Shown here: positions 7,601-13,269 of the stretch, piece after piece
How positions within the stretch are numbered: position 1 is the stretch's first letter
How the letters are laid out: the number at the start of each line of letters is the position of its first letter
Assembly: GCA_965372355.1 (NCBI GenBank)
Contig: CBDVBZ010000105.1
Location: 1-13,269, forward strand
DNA from: CBDVBZ01 sp965372355
GTDB taxonomy: Bacteria > Krumholzibacteriota > Krumholzibacteriia > WVZY01
Length of the DNA stretch: 13,269 nucleotides
Direction: 5' to 3'
Made by a program: the position numbers and the translations under genes
Notes under the pieces: generated by a model
Databases searched by the model: none
Seen by the model: the letters and a program-made list of their open reading frames with translations, nothing else
Told to the model about the DNA's origin: nothing

Positions 7601-10600
7601 CGACACAGCGACGCAGGATACGATCGCGTGCAGCTATACGCTACCCAACGGAGAGTGTACGTTTAACGGGATACCCAATGGCGACTATTACATCGCCATC
7701 CACCCGATGGATGGGACGGCGGCGGTCGGTGGTTTGATTCCACCGTTCGTCAACGCCCTCGTCGGATCGACGGCGGTGACGCTCTTCGAGCCGGAATACT
7801 GGGATGTCAACGAAGCGGCCGCCGGTGACGATCCCTCGGCGAAGGGCGTCGTGAGCTTCACGGGAGACAATATTGCAGAGTACCGGGATCTCACGCTCAA
7901 TATTGATGACAGACCACCGGCAGTCGTGAGCGTCAGCCCGGACAGCAATGTCACCGATGCCCGGATCGATGCCCCGCTTGTGATTACGTTCTCAGAGGCG
8001 ATCGAGCTCGATAGCGTCACCACGAATTTCAGCCTGACCGAGGCGCCCTCGGGGCCGGGTGTCAGCGGCATCGCCACCGCCTTCAAAGACGATTCGGTTC
8101 TGTCCTTTGCGCCCGACGGAACACTTGCCTTTGCCACGACGTACAAGGTGACGCTCGATACCGGTATGTCGGATCTTTATGGCAACGGTCTGGCGGAGCC
8201 GTTTGTCTACCAGTTTACGACCGAAGATCAACCAAACGTTTACATATCCAGCCTGGTGCCGAGCAAGGGTGTGGTTCGCTCTATTGTGGCAATCAACGGC
8301 GTGGGTTTCGAGGCAACGGCGACACTGGACACGGTGAGGTTCAACGGCGTTCAGACCGAGGTCATCAGCGCGTCACAAACAAAGCTCGTCGTCATGGTCC
8401 CCGATAGCGCGACGACCGGTCTCGTGACGGTGACTGTGGGGAGCGATACGAGTGCAGGGCGCACATTCACCGTTCTCTCGCCAACCGAGGTCGCGAGGGG
8501 ATTCTCCATCGGTTCGGTTCATCTGGATGCGGTGCCTCACTCGATCACCGTGTTACCCGACGGGAGCTACGCCTTTGTTGCGACGGATGCGGGCGCCTAC
8601 CGCATCGTGGTCCACCCGGACTCCTCAAACCAGCTGGCCCTCACAGAGATTCCGATATCCGGTGGGATGAACGAGGTTAGTGCGACACCCGATGGTAGTT
8701 ACGTTTTTGGGGTTAGTCGAGTGAACAAGAAGCTCTATCGGATGGATCCGGACGCGCTGGGAGTGGTACCCGAGAAGGCTATCGGTGACGAGCCCCGCGG
8801 CCTGGTGATCGGGCCCGCGGGAAGTCGCGCGTACATCCCGACGGACAAAGGCGAACTGCAGGTGTGGGACGTCGATTACTCGAGCGTGAACTTTCACAAG
8901 CAAGTGGGTGTGATCGCGTCGCCCGATCTGAACCTTCGCGGCAAGATGGCCGTGGACCCCGGCGGCGATACGTTGTGGGCGCTCACGGGGACGGGCAAGC
9001 TCCTCGCGTTTGATTTGAACACGAACACGGTAGCGGCAGAGATCGACCTCGGTGGCGACCCGCGGGATATTGTGATTGATGCGTCCGGCGGGCGGGCGTA
9101 CGTGTGCGATGAGACGGGGATTGTCACAGTTGTCTCGCTCAGCCTTCTCCAGGAAGTCGAAGACATCACGGTTGGCGGCACGCCATGGGCGATTGCCATA
9201 ACACCGGGAGGAGGATTCCTTCATGTGGCTAACCGAGAGCTCAACCTGATCGGTCTGATCGATCTCCAGGAGAGCAACTCGACATACCGGAGCGTGGCCG
9301 CAACCATTCCGCTGGGAGTGAACCCGGTCGATGTGGTGGTCTCACCCGATGGCCTTAACAATTTCTCTATAATAGAGGCGGAAAGCACGTTTGTGATTAC
9401 GGCGGTGGGTCTGGGGCCGACGCTGCGCAGTCTGTCCCGCGAGGCGGGACCCGTTGGCACCCGACTGGTTTTTGCAGGCGTTGACTTAGGCGCCGACACG
9501 AGCCAGGTCCGCGTGCTCTTCAACGATCAGGCGGCAGGCCCCGAAGCGGTGACCGGCAACTCGGTGACGGTCACGGTGCCGGCGGGCGCCCAGAGCGGAC
9601 CGGTGAAGGTAAAGGTCGGTGTGACCGATCCCGAGTTTTCCAACGGGATCTACTTCGATGTGCTGGGCCCGACGCCGTCACCCGGCCTGCTGCGCCTCGC
9701 GACCAAAAGCGAGCTCAATGTCACGGGTTCCGTGGCCCCGATCGTCGCGCAATCGCCTCTGGGAGACCAACTGGCCATTGGTAGTTGGGGCGGCGAGGTT
9801 TATTTCCTGGACACCGATCGAAACAGTAGCACGTTGAATCAGATCGTCAAAACTACGACATTGACAGCCAATAATGGGATCACCGATGTCGCGTTTACGC
9901 CGGACGGTAGAAAGGCTTATGTCACCGGTAACGCGGGCCCCGGTTCAGTGACGTTTGTTGCCATCAATAGTAATCGCAGTAGCAGTGGCTATGGTGTGGC
10001 GACTGCGGTCGACTTCAGCACGTTTTCACCACAGTGGCTGCAGGAAATCGCCATCGGTCCCGATGGTGGAACTTGCCTCATTCATGATCCGAGTGTGCCC
10101 ACAATCTACTTCGCCGACATTGCCGCGGGCTCTGCGACCGAAAACCAGGTCATCGACTCGTTGTTTCTCGGGGCGTTGCCGCCCGTTGAAGTGACCGAGT
10201 TGGTCTTTCATCCCGGTGGGGAGTACGTCTATGTGACGTCAGTGTCGGATCAGTCCGTCTACATTGTCGATATGCGGCCCGAGGGCGGCACGTTCAGAGA
10301 GATCGTGAACACGGTCACCATGCCGGTTACGGGAGCGTTTCCTCAACCCGAACCGCTTTCTCTGTCATTTCTGCCGGATGGCAGCGAGTGTCTCGTTCTC
10401 GTGTGGGACCAGTCGCCATCGCAGAATGCGGGCATCCTGACACTCGATACGAGTAACCCGTTCAGTCCGACCGCTGTCGGGCTGGACTCGATGTTCACCG
10501 GTGTGAATGTGACGATTATTGAGGGGCAGCGGATCGATGTTTCTCCGAGGGGCGACCGCGCGGTGTTGCATCTGAACGATTCGGGTCTCCATAATATATC

Positions 10601-13241
10601 GCTGGAGAGTTATCCGTATCCAGACCTAGGTGGCTTCTACGACCCCGTTCATCTTGGCCCAATGGACCACGATTTCACGCCGGATGGCTCGGCGGTTTAT
10701 GCCGTCAGCACGGTGAACGATAGTCTGATGGTGTACGATTTTACCTCCGCGGCGCAGATCGAGAAGGTGTCGTCGGTGGCGGATAGTCTCCCCGGGGTGA
10801 TCGACCAGACGCTTTCTATGCCGGTCAAGGTGAAGGTCACCGACTCCGGCGCGCTCCCGGTGTCAGGAGTCGCCGTGACGTTCGAGGTCACGCGGGGTGG
10901 GGGCCTCTTTCCGGAGAACAGCAGCAACAAGCGTGTGGTTTCTACCGACTCCCAGGGCCTCGTAGAGACCCAGTGGATGCTTGGCTCGCTCGTCGATCCG
11001 GATTCACAGATCGTCACGGCATCGGCCCAGGGCCTGACTGGATCACCGGTCCGCTTTCGCGCGCACGCCTTTCCGGATCCAAACACGCTGGACCTCGTCG
11101 TGTCCGACGTCAAACCGTCGATCGGCTCGGACAGTGTCAGTGTGACGACCGCAGTCCAGGTGACATTCAACCGCGCGGTGGATACGACAACAGTCGATGG
11201 TACGACATTTTACATGCGCAAGAGTGGGGAGTCCACACCGGTAGCGGCGACCACGGGTGTTGCGGATGGCAACCGCAAGCTGTCACTCACACCACGTCAG
11301 GCACTGGACTACAACAGCACGTATGTGATCGAGATTACGAGTGGGCTCGAGGATGAGGGCGGTGACACCCTGGTAACTCCGATGTCTGCGAACTTCGACA
11401 CCGATCAGAACCCGTCGCCGCTCGATCTGAGCTCCGTCCAACCGATCAGCGCGACGAAGGGCGTCAAACTCGTCCTCGCGGGAAAAGGCTTTGATAAGAT
11501 TGCCTCGAACAACACCGTTCTTTTCGGCGACGTCCCGGCTGCGCCGACAGAAGCCAGTGTGGATTTTCTCAAGGTCGTGGTGCCACCCGGCGCGAAAACG
11601 GATTCGATCCGCGTGCAGGTTGGGACGGACACATCGAACGCGCTTCCCTTTACCGTGCTCGTGCCTTCCAATAAAACCGCGGACGATGTCATCGGCAATC
11701 TCAAAGGGGCGTCACCGACCCGGGGTGTGGCGATCACACCCGACGGCACGCTGGCGTATGCGGTGAGTCCCAATGCCGGCGCTGTGATTCCGATCGATGT
11801 CAAAGGGCTCGGTGCGATCAAGTATCCGAGCATCCAGGTGGGGAGCAAACCCTACGCCGTGGTCATTCACCCCGAGGGCGGCTTTGCCTACGTCGTCAAC
11901 CACGCCTCGGGAAGTGTGTCCATTATCGATGTGGGCACAAACCTCGTGGTGAAAACGCTCCTCGTTGGCAACAAACCCGTGGACCTCGTCGTCAGTCCCG
12001 ACGGTGACCGTCTCTATACGGCCAATCTGGGTTCCAAAACGGTGAGCGAGATCGACACCGATAAATCAAGCAAGACCCATCACAAAGTACTGGCGAACAT
12101 GAGTCCCGGTGTGACGACGAGGAGCATCTCGATAACACCCGACGGCACCCGGCTCTACGTCGGCACGAACACCGGTTATGTGATCATCGATCCGGTAAAA
12201 CACAGCGTGATCGGCAACATGTCCGGAGGCCAAGCGACACGGAGTGTATCCATAACGCCCGACGGCACGCTGGTCATCGTTTTGACGGTGAACGGCGATG
12301 TGTTGATCGTCGATGGCCAGAAGGGAAGTCCAACCGAGAACCAGGTGATCGGCAACCTGGGCACGGGGTCAGCCACGCGATCGATTTCCATAACGCCCGA
12401 TGGTACGCTCCTCTATCTTACTCAGGAAGTGGGGGATGTGCTCTACGTCGTCAAGATCAGCGTGCTGGGAGGGATATCGGTTGTTCAACCCGGAAGCGAA
12501 GTGCCGCCCACTGAAATACAGGTCAGTTTTCTGGATACGCTTAGCCAGGGTGAGGATCCCGCCGATATCGCCTTCGATCCGTCGGGAACGGGTCTCGGCG
12601 TGCTCTCGAGCCCGGGTGATTCCAGCATCATTTTTCTGAGCACGCCCGGGCTGCCGACCGGTATCGCAATGTCCGACATTGCCTTCTTTGGGGAGAGTGG
12701 TCCCCGTGCGGCCGTACTCAGCTGGGTCACGACCTCGGAGAGAAATCTCGAGGGATTTCATTTGCTTCGGTCGGATGAGGAGAATGGTGGCTACGAGCGG
12801 ATTTCAACCGAGCTCATTCCCGCGAGAGGCAGCCTCACCGGGTCCGACTATTCCTACAGAGATGCCGCAGTCGTGCCGAACCAAACGTACTACTACAAAG
12901 TGAAGGCAAGGGCTGCGGATGGCTCAACGCTCGTTTTTGGTCCGTACGAATTCGTCTACCGGGCGAGGTTTGCCCTGGAGCAGAATTTCCCCAACCCGTT
13001 CAACCCGACGACAAAGATCCGGTTTACGATTCCCGAGAACAACGCCGTCAAGCTGACCATCTACGATGTCAAGGGACGGCGGATCCGGACGCTCGTCAAC
13101 GGGCCGCTCCAGGCGAACCACTACGAGGTCCAGTGGAACAGCAAGAACGACCAGGGTCAGTCGGTGGCCAGCGGGGTCTATTTCTACAAGCTCGAGGCGG
13201 GCGCCTACACGAAGACACGCAAAATGGTCCTCCTCAAGTGA
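1470..13241 (+). CDS. Giant exported multidomain matrixin-type metalloprotease with beta-helix modules and T9SS-like tail
   Basis: This is a single uninterrupted frame of 3923 residues. A signal peptide (cleavage predicted after VQA, residue 47) and a C-terminal T9SS-like sorting tail (residues 3834-3923) bracket it, so the product should cross both membranes and be surface-bound or released. Order of parts by residue: three beta-helix modules (48-461, 462-870, 871-1356); six FG-GAP blades (1370-1793); type-3-like calcium segment (1794-1825); matrixin domain (1826-2014) with HEAGHLFGIAH and Met1987; carboxypeptidase-regulatory-like (2020-2147); Big_5, TIG, propeller (2148-2647); TIG, propeller, Big_1-like (2648-3200); Big_5, TIG, propeller (3205-3725); Fn3-like (3729-3829). 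The substrate is unknown; the beta-helix and propeller parts suggest binding of polysaccharide, protein or a surface. Start choice is uncertain: TTG 1470 overlaps the previous stop by four bases; GTG 1497 and TTG 1503 are alternatives. It is much larger than typical matrixins, which have a few hundred residues. Confidence 0.93.
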   Translation: MSAPRTVRKVLLGTNRRIRFPHTYPSFVVSLFSIIVCLVAFGSSVQATVRNVPGTYVEIQDAIDVASAGDTILVADGTYSGNDNKNIDFLGKNIVVMSENGADSTIIDCEGIGFGFYLSGGDSTQILQGFTVTNASADAIEIRNSDAKVRDCKIVTVTNGTGIYIPPTGDPSPRIENCVVEGCANSGMRVNAGTPTITGCTFRDNQGSIGGGLYLWGCDATVSDCVFTGNEASVYGGGVAVYDKSEFQDCTFANNISEDVGGGIWTDVSDASGPRFTNCTIKGNTAAGGGGGASLNSGADTMAVFTDCTITGNVAGGDGGGIVFGSGPADIIGCTVAGNRASGNGGGFWHGNGGAETVTVTRTIVWGNCAGLNGDEIRVDWPGQFNLTCCDVDSTGVSDPDGRVNYVADNIVMNPFFCDAQPCDSAATTFGDYQLAANSRCLASNSSCGQQIGAKGASCTAMPLRVPGDFTLIQDAIDAAFEGDTILVGDGTYTGVGNKDLTFDGKGIVLRSENGADSTIIDCEGSGRGITFDNAEDDAAVLDGFRIVNGSVSGAGNERGGGIFIDTAYPTIRNCVIDNCTSYWEGGGIYITDWSATNPAPEFSNCVVNGNTAWNVSGSFRDGGGVCIYMSSASFNDCDFNNNEGDDGAGVYLASSNATFDGCRIGGNVGMDSGAYGGGLYVALGNPSFTNTMITENTAVYGGGVYVNGNAAFTNCEILHNVGDPGGGVYVYDAEPSFTNCTVAGNRSDDTGGGFFFDAATAIVIDRTIVWGNGAALAGDEVMLWGDSDVTFTCCNVDTTGVGEGGGVNSVSYSNLVDEAPGLCAPIAWTRAPTGGGGDYRLSTQSPCLASNSPCGQLIGAPLGTGCTIRMLRVPDNWATIQDGINSAFPDDTVLVAPGTYSGAGNRDLNFAGKNIVLVSEKGADSTIIDCEGSGRGFLFENSEDTTSVVQGFTIVNGYAGATGGGIQIDLASSPKIEDCVVAYCSAELGRGGGIYVAGSDPIIQNTVVQSCSASASDGGGIAVVGGAPTIAGCTFNWNYAEDSGGGLYSNGSAALLSGCVFTENTTSTSAFGVQDGGGMAVVGGTPTINGCEFAGNYANGDGGGLRLNESDALVSGCVFQSNTADGNGGGTSVYEDSAKFWDCAFVDNTGLEGGGIYAEVVNVPGPHFTNCAIAANVAATNGGGAYLFTVGGELTAWFTNCTITGNYAVSGGGIGLKYASVEINGCTIAGNRAEGTGGGIRFDDYWFADVSISRTIVWGNCAGALGGEILAALNQDGTINFTCCDIDSTGVEVTGGGTVSYVANNIFEDPLFCDPIECTEAPTTAGDYTISTVSQALSYYNTCGANIGALGAACGHTVSTGIVKDGGTKIDDNVGGFGGEIGPGDEFGRSVVSIGDLDGDGVTDVAVGASHSDDGGTGPNDDRGSVWILFMRNDGTVKAEQKISDTEGGFTGTLENSDRFGTSVASLGDLDGPGSGVVTLAVGAPGDDDGGESGEGAIWLLYLNADGNVNYHEKISETSGGFTETLDGGDEFGSSLASLGDFDGDAVPDMVVGRWLDDDGGTTASSNRGAVYMILLNANGTVKSYEKISDAQGNFAGVLDDGDWFGTGVTSLGDFDGDGVDDLAVGAPGDNNGRGAVWLLFMNSDGTVKSHVEIGDGLGGFVGALDDDDNFGYDVASMGDLDGDGVGDLAVGARMDDDGGTGDVEYGAVWILYLNENGTVKSHQKISATEGGFSNGTWADPTLFGTSVAPLGDIDRDGVPDLAVGARADNGDGGGDDGNQGALWVLTLQGFPDGDRDGVPDASDGCVAENASFFDQDGDGCIDVVAGTRRIEFWGAEDFPVSYVINEEGAPYVVDGSDFTAIQSAMNVWPSVAGTDFSVTYAGTTPQQDAGALDQVNLVTFLDDEYSFGAYVLAVGITTSFLTPTTHNGKTFRPGQIVDSDIIFNPNKIFTTPTSGGSGTDMQSVATHEAGHLFGIAHSAVKTSTMFFVLPPGNEAASLSTEDSLAILNTYPDASTKIGNRLGTTVTDSVLSAPVPGAVVMVIDTATQDTIACSYTLPNGECTFNGIPNGDYYIAIHPMDGTAAVGGLIPPFVNALVGSTAVTLFEPEYWDVNEAAAGDDPSAKGVVSFTGDNIAEYRDLTLNIDDRPPAVVSVSPDSNVTDARIDAPLVITFSEAIELDSVTTNFSLTEAPSGPGVSGIATAFKDDSVLSFAPDGTLAFATTYKVTLDTGMSDLYGNGLAEPFVYQFTTEDQPNVYISSLVPSKGVVRSIVAINGVGFEATATLDTVRFNGVQTEVISASQTKLVVMVPDSATTGLVTVTVGSDTSAGRTFTVLSPTEVARGFSIGSVHLDAVPHSITVLPDGSYAFVATDAGAYRIVVHPDSSNQLALTEIPISGGMNEVSATPDGSYVFGVSRVNKKLYRMDPDALGVVPEKAIGDEPRGLVIGPAGSRAYIPTDKGELQVWDVDYSSVNFHKQVGVIASPDLNLRGKMAVDPGGDTLWALTGTGKLLAFDLNTNTVAAEIDLGGDPRDIVIDASGGRAYVCDETGIVTVVSLSLLQEVEDITVGGTPWAIAITPGGGFLHVANRELNLIGLIDLQESNSTYRSVAATIPLGVNPVDVVVSPDGLNNFSIIEAESTFVITAVGLGPTLRSLSREAGPVGTRLVFAGVDLGADTSQVRVLFNDQAAGPEAVTGNSVTVTVPAGAQSGPVKVKVGVTDPEFSNGIYFDVLGPTPSPGLLRLATKSELNVTGSVAPIVAQSPLGDQLAIGSWGGEVYFLDTDRNSSTLNQIVKTTTLTANNGITDVAFTPDGRKAYVTGNAGPGSVTFVAINSNRSSSGYGVATAVDFSTFSPQWLQEIAIGPDGGTCLIHDPSVPTIYFADIAAGSATENQVIDSLFLGALPPVEVTELVFHPGGEYVYVTSVSDQSVYIVDMRPEGGTFREIVNTVTMPVTGAFPQPEPLSLSFLPDGSECLVLVWDQSPSQNAGILTLDTSNPFSPTAVGLDSMFTGVNVTIIEGQRIDVSPRGDRAVLHLNDSGLHNISLESYPYPDLGGFYDPVHLGPMDHDFTPDGSAVYAVSTVNDSLMVYDFTSAAQIEKVSSVADSLPGVIDQTLSMPVKVKVTDSGALPVSGVAVTFEVTRGGGLFPENSSNKRVVSTDSQGLVETQWMLGSLVDPDSQIVTASAQGLTGSPVRFRAHAFPDPNTLDLVVSDVKPSIGSDSVSVTTAVQVTFNRAVDTTTVDGTTFYMRKSGESTPVAATTGVADGNRKLSLTPRQALDYNSTYVIEITSGLEDEGGDTLVTPMSANFDTDQNPSPLDLSSVQPISATKGVKLVLAGKGFDKIASNNTVLFGDVPAAPTEASVDFLKVVVPPGAKTDSIRVQVGTDTSNALPFTVLVPSNKTADDVIGNLKGASPTRGVAITPDGTLAYAVSPNAGAVIPIDVKGLGAIKYPSIQVGSKPYAVVIHPEGGFAYVVNHASGSVSIIDVGTNLVVKTLLVGNKPVDLVVSPDGDRLYTANLGSKTVSEIDTDKSSKTHHKVLANMSPGVTTRSISITPDGTRLYVGTNTGYVIIDPVKHSVIGNMSGGQATRSVSITPDGTLVIVLTVNGDVLIVDGQKGSPTENQVIGNLGTGSATRSISITPDGTLLYLTQEVGDVLYVVKISVLGGISVVQPGSEVPPTEIQVSFLDTLSQGEDPADIAFDPSGTGLGVLSSPGDSSIIFLSTPGLPTGIAMSDIAFFGESGPRAAVLSWVTTSERNLEGFHLLRSDEENGGYERISTELIPARGSLTGSDYSYRDAAVVPNQTYYYKVKARAADGSTLVFGPYEFVYRARFALEQNFPNPFNPTTKIRFTIPENNAVKLTIYDVKGRRIRTLVNGPLQANHYEVQWNSKNDQGQSVASGVYFYKLEAGAYTKTRKMVLLK
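1611..2852 (+). repeat. Beta-helix module A
   Basis: Residues 48-461. The module opens with the shared cap NVPGTYVEIQDAID...ADGTYSG...NGADSTIIDCEG. It continues with about six rungs of the pattern C-[TV]-[FIV]-x-x-N-x(4-6)-GGG, close to the GG[AG]-[ILV]/FxxN repeat of chlamydial polymorphic membrane proteins, and ends RTIVWGN, TCCDVDSTGV and CLASNSSCGQQIGA. Each rung starts with a cysteine, giving a likely Cys ladder. The fold is a right-handed parallel beta-helix, as in pectate-lyase-like proteins; no polysaccharide-lyase catalytic signature was recognised, so a binding or structural role is more likely than catalysis. Confidence 0.85.
2249..2257 (+). repeat. G9 homopolymer tract in module A
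   Basis: Nine consecutive G bases span Val-Gly-Gly-Gly (GTG GGG GGG GGC). A shift of one base would truncate the protein within module A. Runs of seven lie nearby (G at 1827-1833 and 2340-2346, C at 1964-1970). Confidence 0.9.
2853..4079 (+). repeat. Beta-helix module B
   Basis: Residues 462-870. It has the same cap (RVPGDFTLIQDAID, NGADSTIIDCEG) and the same end pattern (RTIVWGN, TCCNVDTTGV, CLASNSPCGQLIGA) as module A. About seven rungs are visible, some with altered triplets (DGAGVYL) and one lacking the leading Cys (TMITENTAVYGGG). The DNA anchor starting TCGGAGAACGG is at 1761 in module A and 3003 here, an offset of exactly 414 codons. Confidence 0.85.
3971..3979 (+). repeat. G9 homopolymer tract at the end of module B
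   Basis: Nine consecutive G bases span Thr-Gly-Gly-Gly (ACG GGG GGG GGC) just before the closing GDY motif of module B. Modules A and C have non-homopolymeric codons at the matching place. Confidence 0.9.
4521..4853 (+). repeat. Tandem two-rung duplication inside module C
   Basis: Unit 1 (4521-4694, 58 residues) begins DGGGIAVVGGAPTIAGCTF and unit 2 (4695-4853, 53 residues) begins DGGGMAVVGGTPTINGCEF. Both continue through N-Y-A, D/G-GGGL, an A-L-x-SGCVF rung and a variable linker. The extra unit accounts for much of the length difference between module C and the other modules. Confidence 0.75.
4854..4862 (+). repeat. G9 homopolymer tract in module C
   Basis: Three GGG codons in a row encode Gly-Gly-Gly in a rung turn of module C, directly after the two-rung duplication. 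Nearby glycine triplets use mixed GGT/GGC/GGG codons. Confidence 0.9.
5577..6848 (+). repeat. Six FG-GAP (integrin-alpha-like) blades
   Basis: Residues 1370-1793 hold six blades of about 70 residues following the plan KIS-x-GGF-x(6-9)-FG-x-S-V-x-S-LGD-[LF]-DGDG-x-x-D-LAVGA-x-DDDGG-x-GA-[VI]-W-[IL]-L, then N-x-[DN]-GTVKS. This is the FG-GAP/VCBS-type repeat that builds a seven- or six-bladed propeller with a calcium site in each DxDGDGxxD loop. Blade 2 has a changed loop (DLDGPGSGVV), and blade 6 reads DIDRDGVPD. Likely a binding propeller stabilised by calcium. Confidence 0.88.
6849..6944 (+). other. Thrombospondin type-3-like calcium segment
   Basis: Residues 1794-1825 read DGDRDGVPDASDGC, then a short spacer and DQDGDGCID. 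This acidic, cysteine-flanked pattern is that of thrombospondin type-3 repeats, which bind calcium and often act as rigid linkers in secreted proteins. Here it joins the FG-GAP propeller to the protease domain. Confidence 0.75.
6945..7511 (+). other. Matrixin-type zinc metalloprotease domain
   Basis: Residues 1826-2014. The zinc motif HEAGHLFGIAH is complete: zinc ligands His1969, His1973 and His1979, catalytic Glu1970, Gly1976. It is followed by Ser1980, typical of matrixins (M10-like metzincins), and by Met1987 in the Met-turn (KTSTMFF). Upstream, QIVDSDIIFNP matches the D-I-x-F-N strand common in bacterial matrixins. The N-terminal FPVSYVIN and AIQSAMNVW segments fit the first strand and helix of the fold. 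All catalytic residues are present, so activity is expected. No cysteine-switch propeptide (PRCGxPD) was seen, so latency, if any, works in another way. Confidence 0.88.
7527..7910 (+). other. Carboxypeptidase-regulatory-like (transthyretin-type) domain
   Basis: Residues 2020-2147. The segment GAVVMVID...TLPNGECTFNGIPNGDYYI has the typical beta-sandwich signature in which a G-x-x-x-F-x-x-[IL]-P-x-G-x-Y motif follows a variable strand. Such domains commonly follow secreted protease domains and aid stability or binding. The part after about residue 2085 is less clearly assigned. Confidence 0.65.
7911..9410 (+). other. Block 1: Big_5 Ig, TIG/IPT and YVTN-like propeller
   Basis: Residues 2148-2253 are a Big_5 (SbsA-type) Ig domain: PPAVVSVSPDSNV, LVITFSEAI, TYKVTLDTGMSDLYGN. 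Residues 2256-2337 are a TIG/IPT domain (VPSKGVVRSIVAINGVGFEA, VMVPDSATTGLVTVTVG). Residues 2345-2647 form a propeller of about seven repeats with P-[DG]-G-x-x-[AL]-[YF]-[VI] strands (TPDGSYVFGV, GPAGSRAYIP, DASGGRAYVC, TPGGGFLHVA). Probably binding or spacer modules; no catalytic motif is visible. Confidence 0.75.
9411..11069 (+). other. Block 2: TIG/IPT, second propeller and Big_1-like Ig
   Basis: Residues 2648-2732 are a TIG/IPT domain (REAGPVGTRLVFAGVDLGA, VPAGAQSGPVKVKVG). Residues 2740-3095 form a second propeller (TPDGRKAYVT, HPGGEYVYVT, LPDGSECLVL, SPRGDRAVLH, TPDGSAVYAV). Residues 3097-3200 resemble an intimin/invasin-type Big_1 Ig domain (VKVTDSGALPVSGVAVTFEV, STDSQGLVETQW). The Big_1-like domain appears only here, replacing the Big_5 found in the flanking blocks. 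Confidence 0.7.
11082..12644 (+). other. Block 3: second Big_5 Ig, TIG/IPT and third propeller
   Basis: Residues 3205-3312 are Big_5 (VSDVKPSIGSDSV, VQVTFNRAV, TYVIEITSGLEDEGG). Residues 3319-3398 are TIG/IPT (ATKGVKLVLAGKGFDKI, VPPGAKTDSIRVQVG). Residues 3406-3725 form a YVTN/YncE-like propeller. Four of its blades start almost identically with [VI]-[IL]-x-N-[ML]-x(4)-x-TR-[SG]-[IV]-x-ITPDGT (residues 3407, 3540, 3580 and 3626). The order repeats block 1. Confidence 0.75.
12654..12956 (+). other. Fn3-like domain before the sorting tail
   Basis: Residues 3729-3829 contain AVLSWVTTSERNLEGFHLLR, then YRDAAVVPNQTYYYKVKARA, a fibronectin type III-like pattern. In FCB-group exported proteins this SWxTxSExxNxGFxxxR domain very often sits directly before the C-terminal sorting tail, and its conserved Glu and aromatic residues are present here. 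Confidence 0.75.
12969..13238 (+). other. T9SS-like (FlgD Ig-like) C-terminal sorting tail
   Basis: Residues 3834-3923 read FALEQNFPNPFNPTTKIRFT, then VKLTIYDVKGRR, SVASGVYFYKLEAG and the end KTRKMVLLK. This matches the TIGR04183-type/FlgD-like tail used by type IX secretion or related systems to take proteins across the outer membrane, after which the tail is usually cleaved. No T9SS machinery gene is in the window, so the export route is inferred from the tail alone. Confidence 0.88.
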
Positions 13242-13269
13242 GCACCCAGCGAAGGGCGCGTTGATCTAG

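Noticed and set aside
1470..13241. Giant frame as an assembly fusion of several genes
   Set aside because: It has one signal peptide at the start, one sorting tail at the end, no internal signal peptides or tails, and continuous plausible domains throughout.
13242..13269. Terminator or next gene after the giant gene
   Set aside because: Only 28 bases remain and no hairpin, T-run or start with ribosome site can be seen.

Overview
The window comes from a GC-rich Gram-negative bacterium. It is probably a member of the FCB superphylum, resembling candidate lineages such as Eisenbacteria, Krumholzibacteriota, Zixibacteria or Latescibacteria. The basis is a giant secreted protein ending in a type IX secretion (T9SS/Por)-like C-terminal sorting tail with the NFPNPFNP motif and a terminal KMVLLK, together with parallel beta-helix, FG-GAP, matrixin and YVTN-type modules that are commonly combined in those groups. 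The phylum assignment is an inference; no rRNA or housekeeping gene is present.

Layout: (1) Positions 3-398 hold the 3' part of a small cysteine-rich lipoprotein gene whose start lies before the window. (2) Positions 429-649 hold a decayed copy of a T9SS-like sorting tail. It is collinear with the 3' end of the giant gene and is broken by two in-frame stops and a one-base deletion. (3) Positions 650-921 carry no gene. They contain a perfect 7-bp hairpin and a good sigma70-like promoter (TTGATT-17-TACAAT). (4) Positions 922-1473 encode a 183-residue secreted protein. (5) Positions 1470-13241, overlapping it by 4 bases, encode a 3923-residue exported protein that fills the rest of the window. 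Only 28 bases follow its stop.

The giant protein reads, from N to C terminus: signal peptide; three homologous right-handed beta-helix modules (A, B, C) with Pmp-like rungs; six FG-GAP blades; a thrombospondin type-3-like calcium segment; a matrixin-type zinc metalloprotease domain with complete HExxHxxGxxH and Met-turn; a carboxypeptidase-regulatory-like domain; Big_5, TIG and a YVTN-like propeller; TIG, a second propeller and a Big_1-like Ig; a second Big_5, TIG and propeller block; an Fn3-like domain; and the sorting tail.

The promoter, small secreted protein and giant protein look like one translationally coupled export operon. The most plausible reading is a cell-surface or released multidomain metalloprotease/adhesin with a small exported partner. 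The decayed tail upstream shows that a related tail-bearing gene once lay immediately before this operon and has been lost. No mobile element, CRISPR array, tRNA or rRNA was seen.
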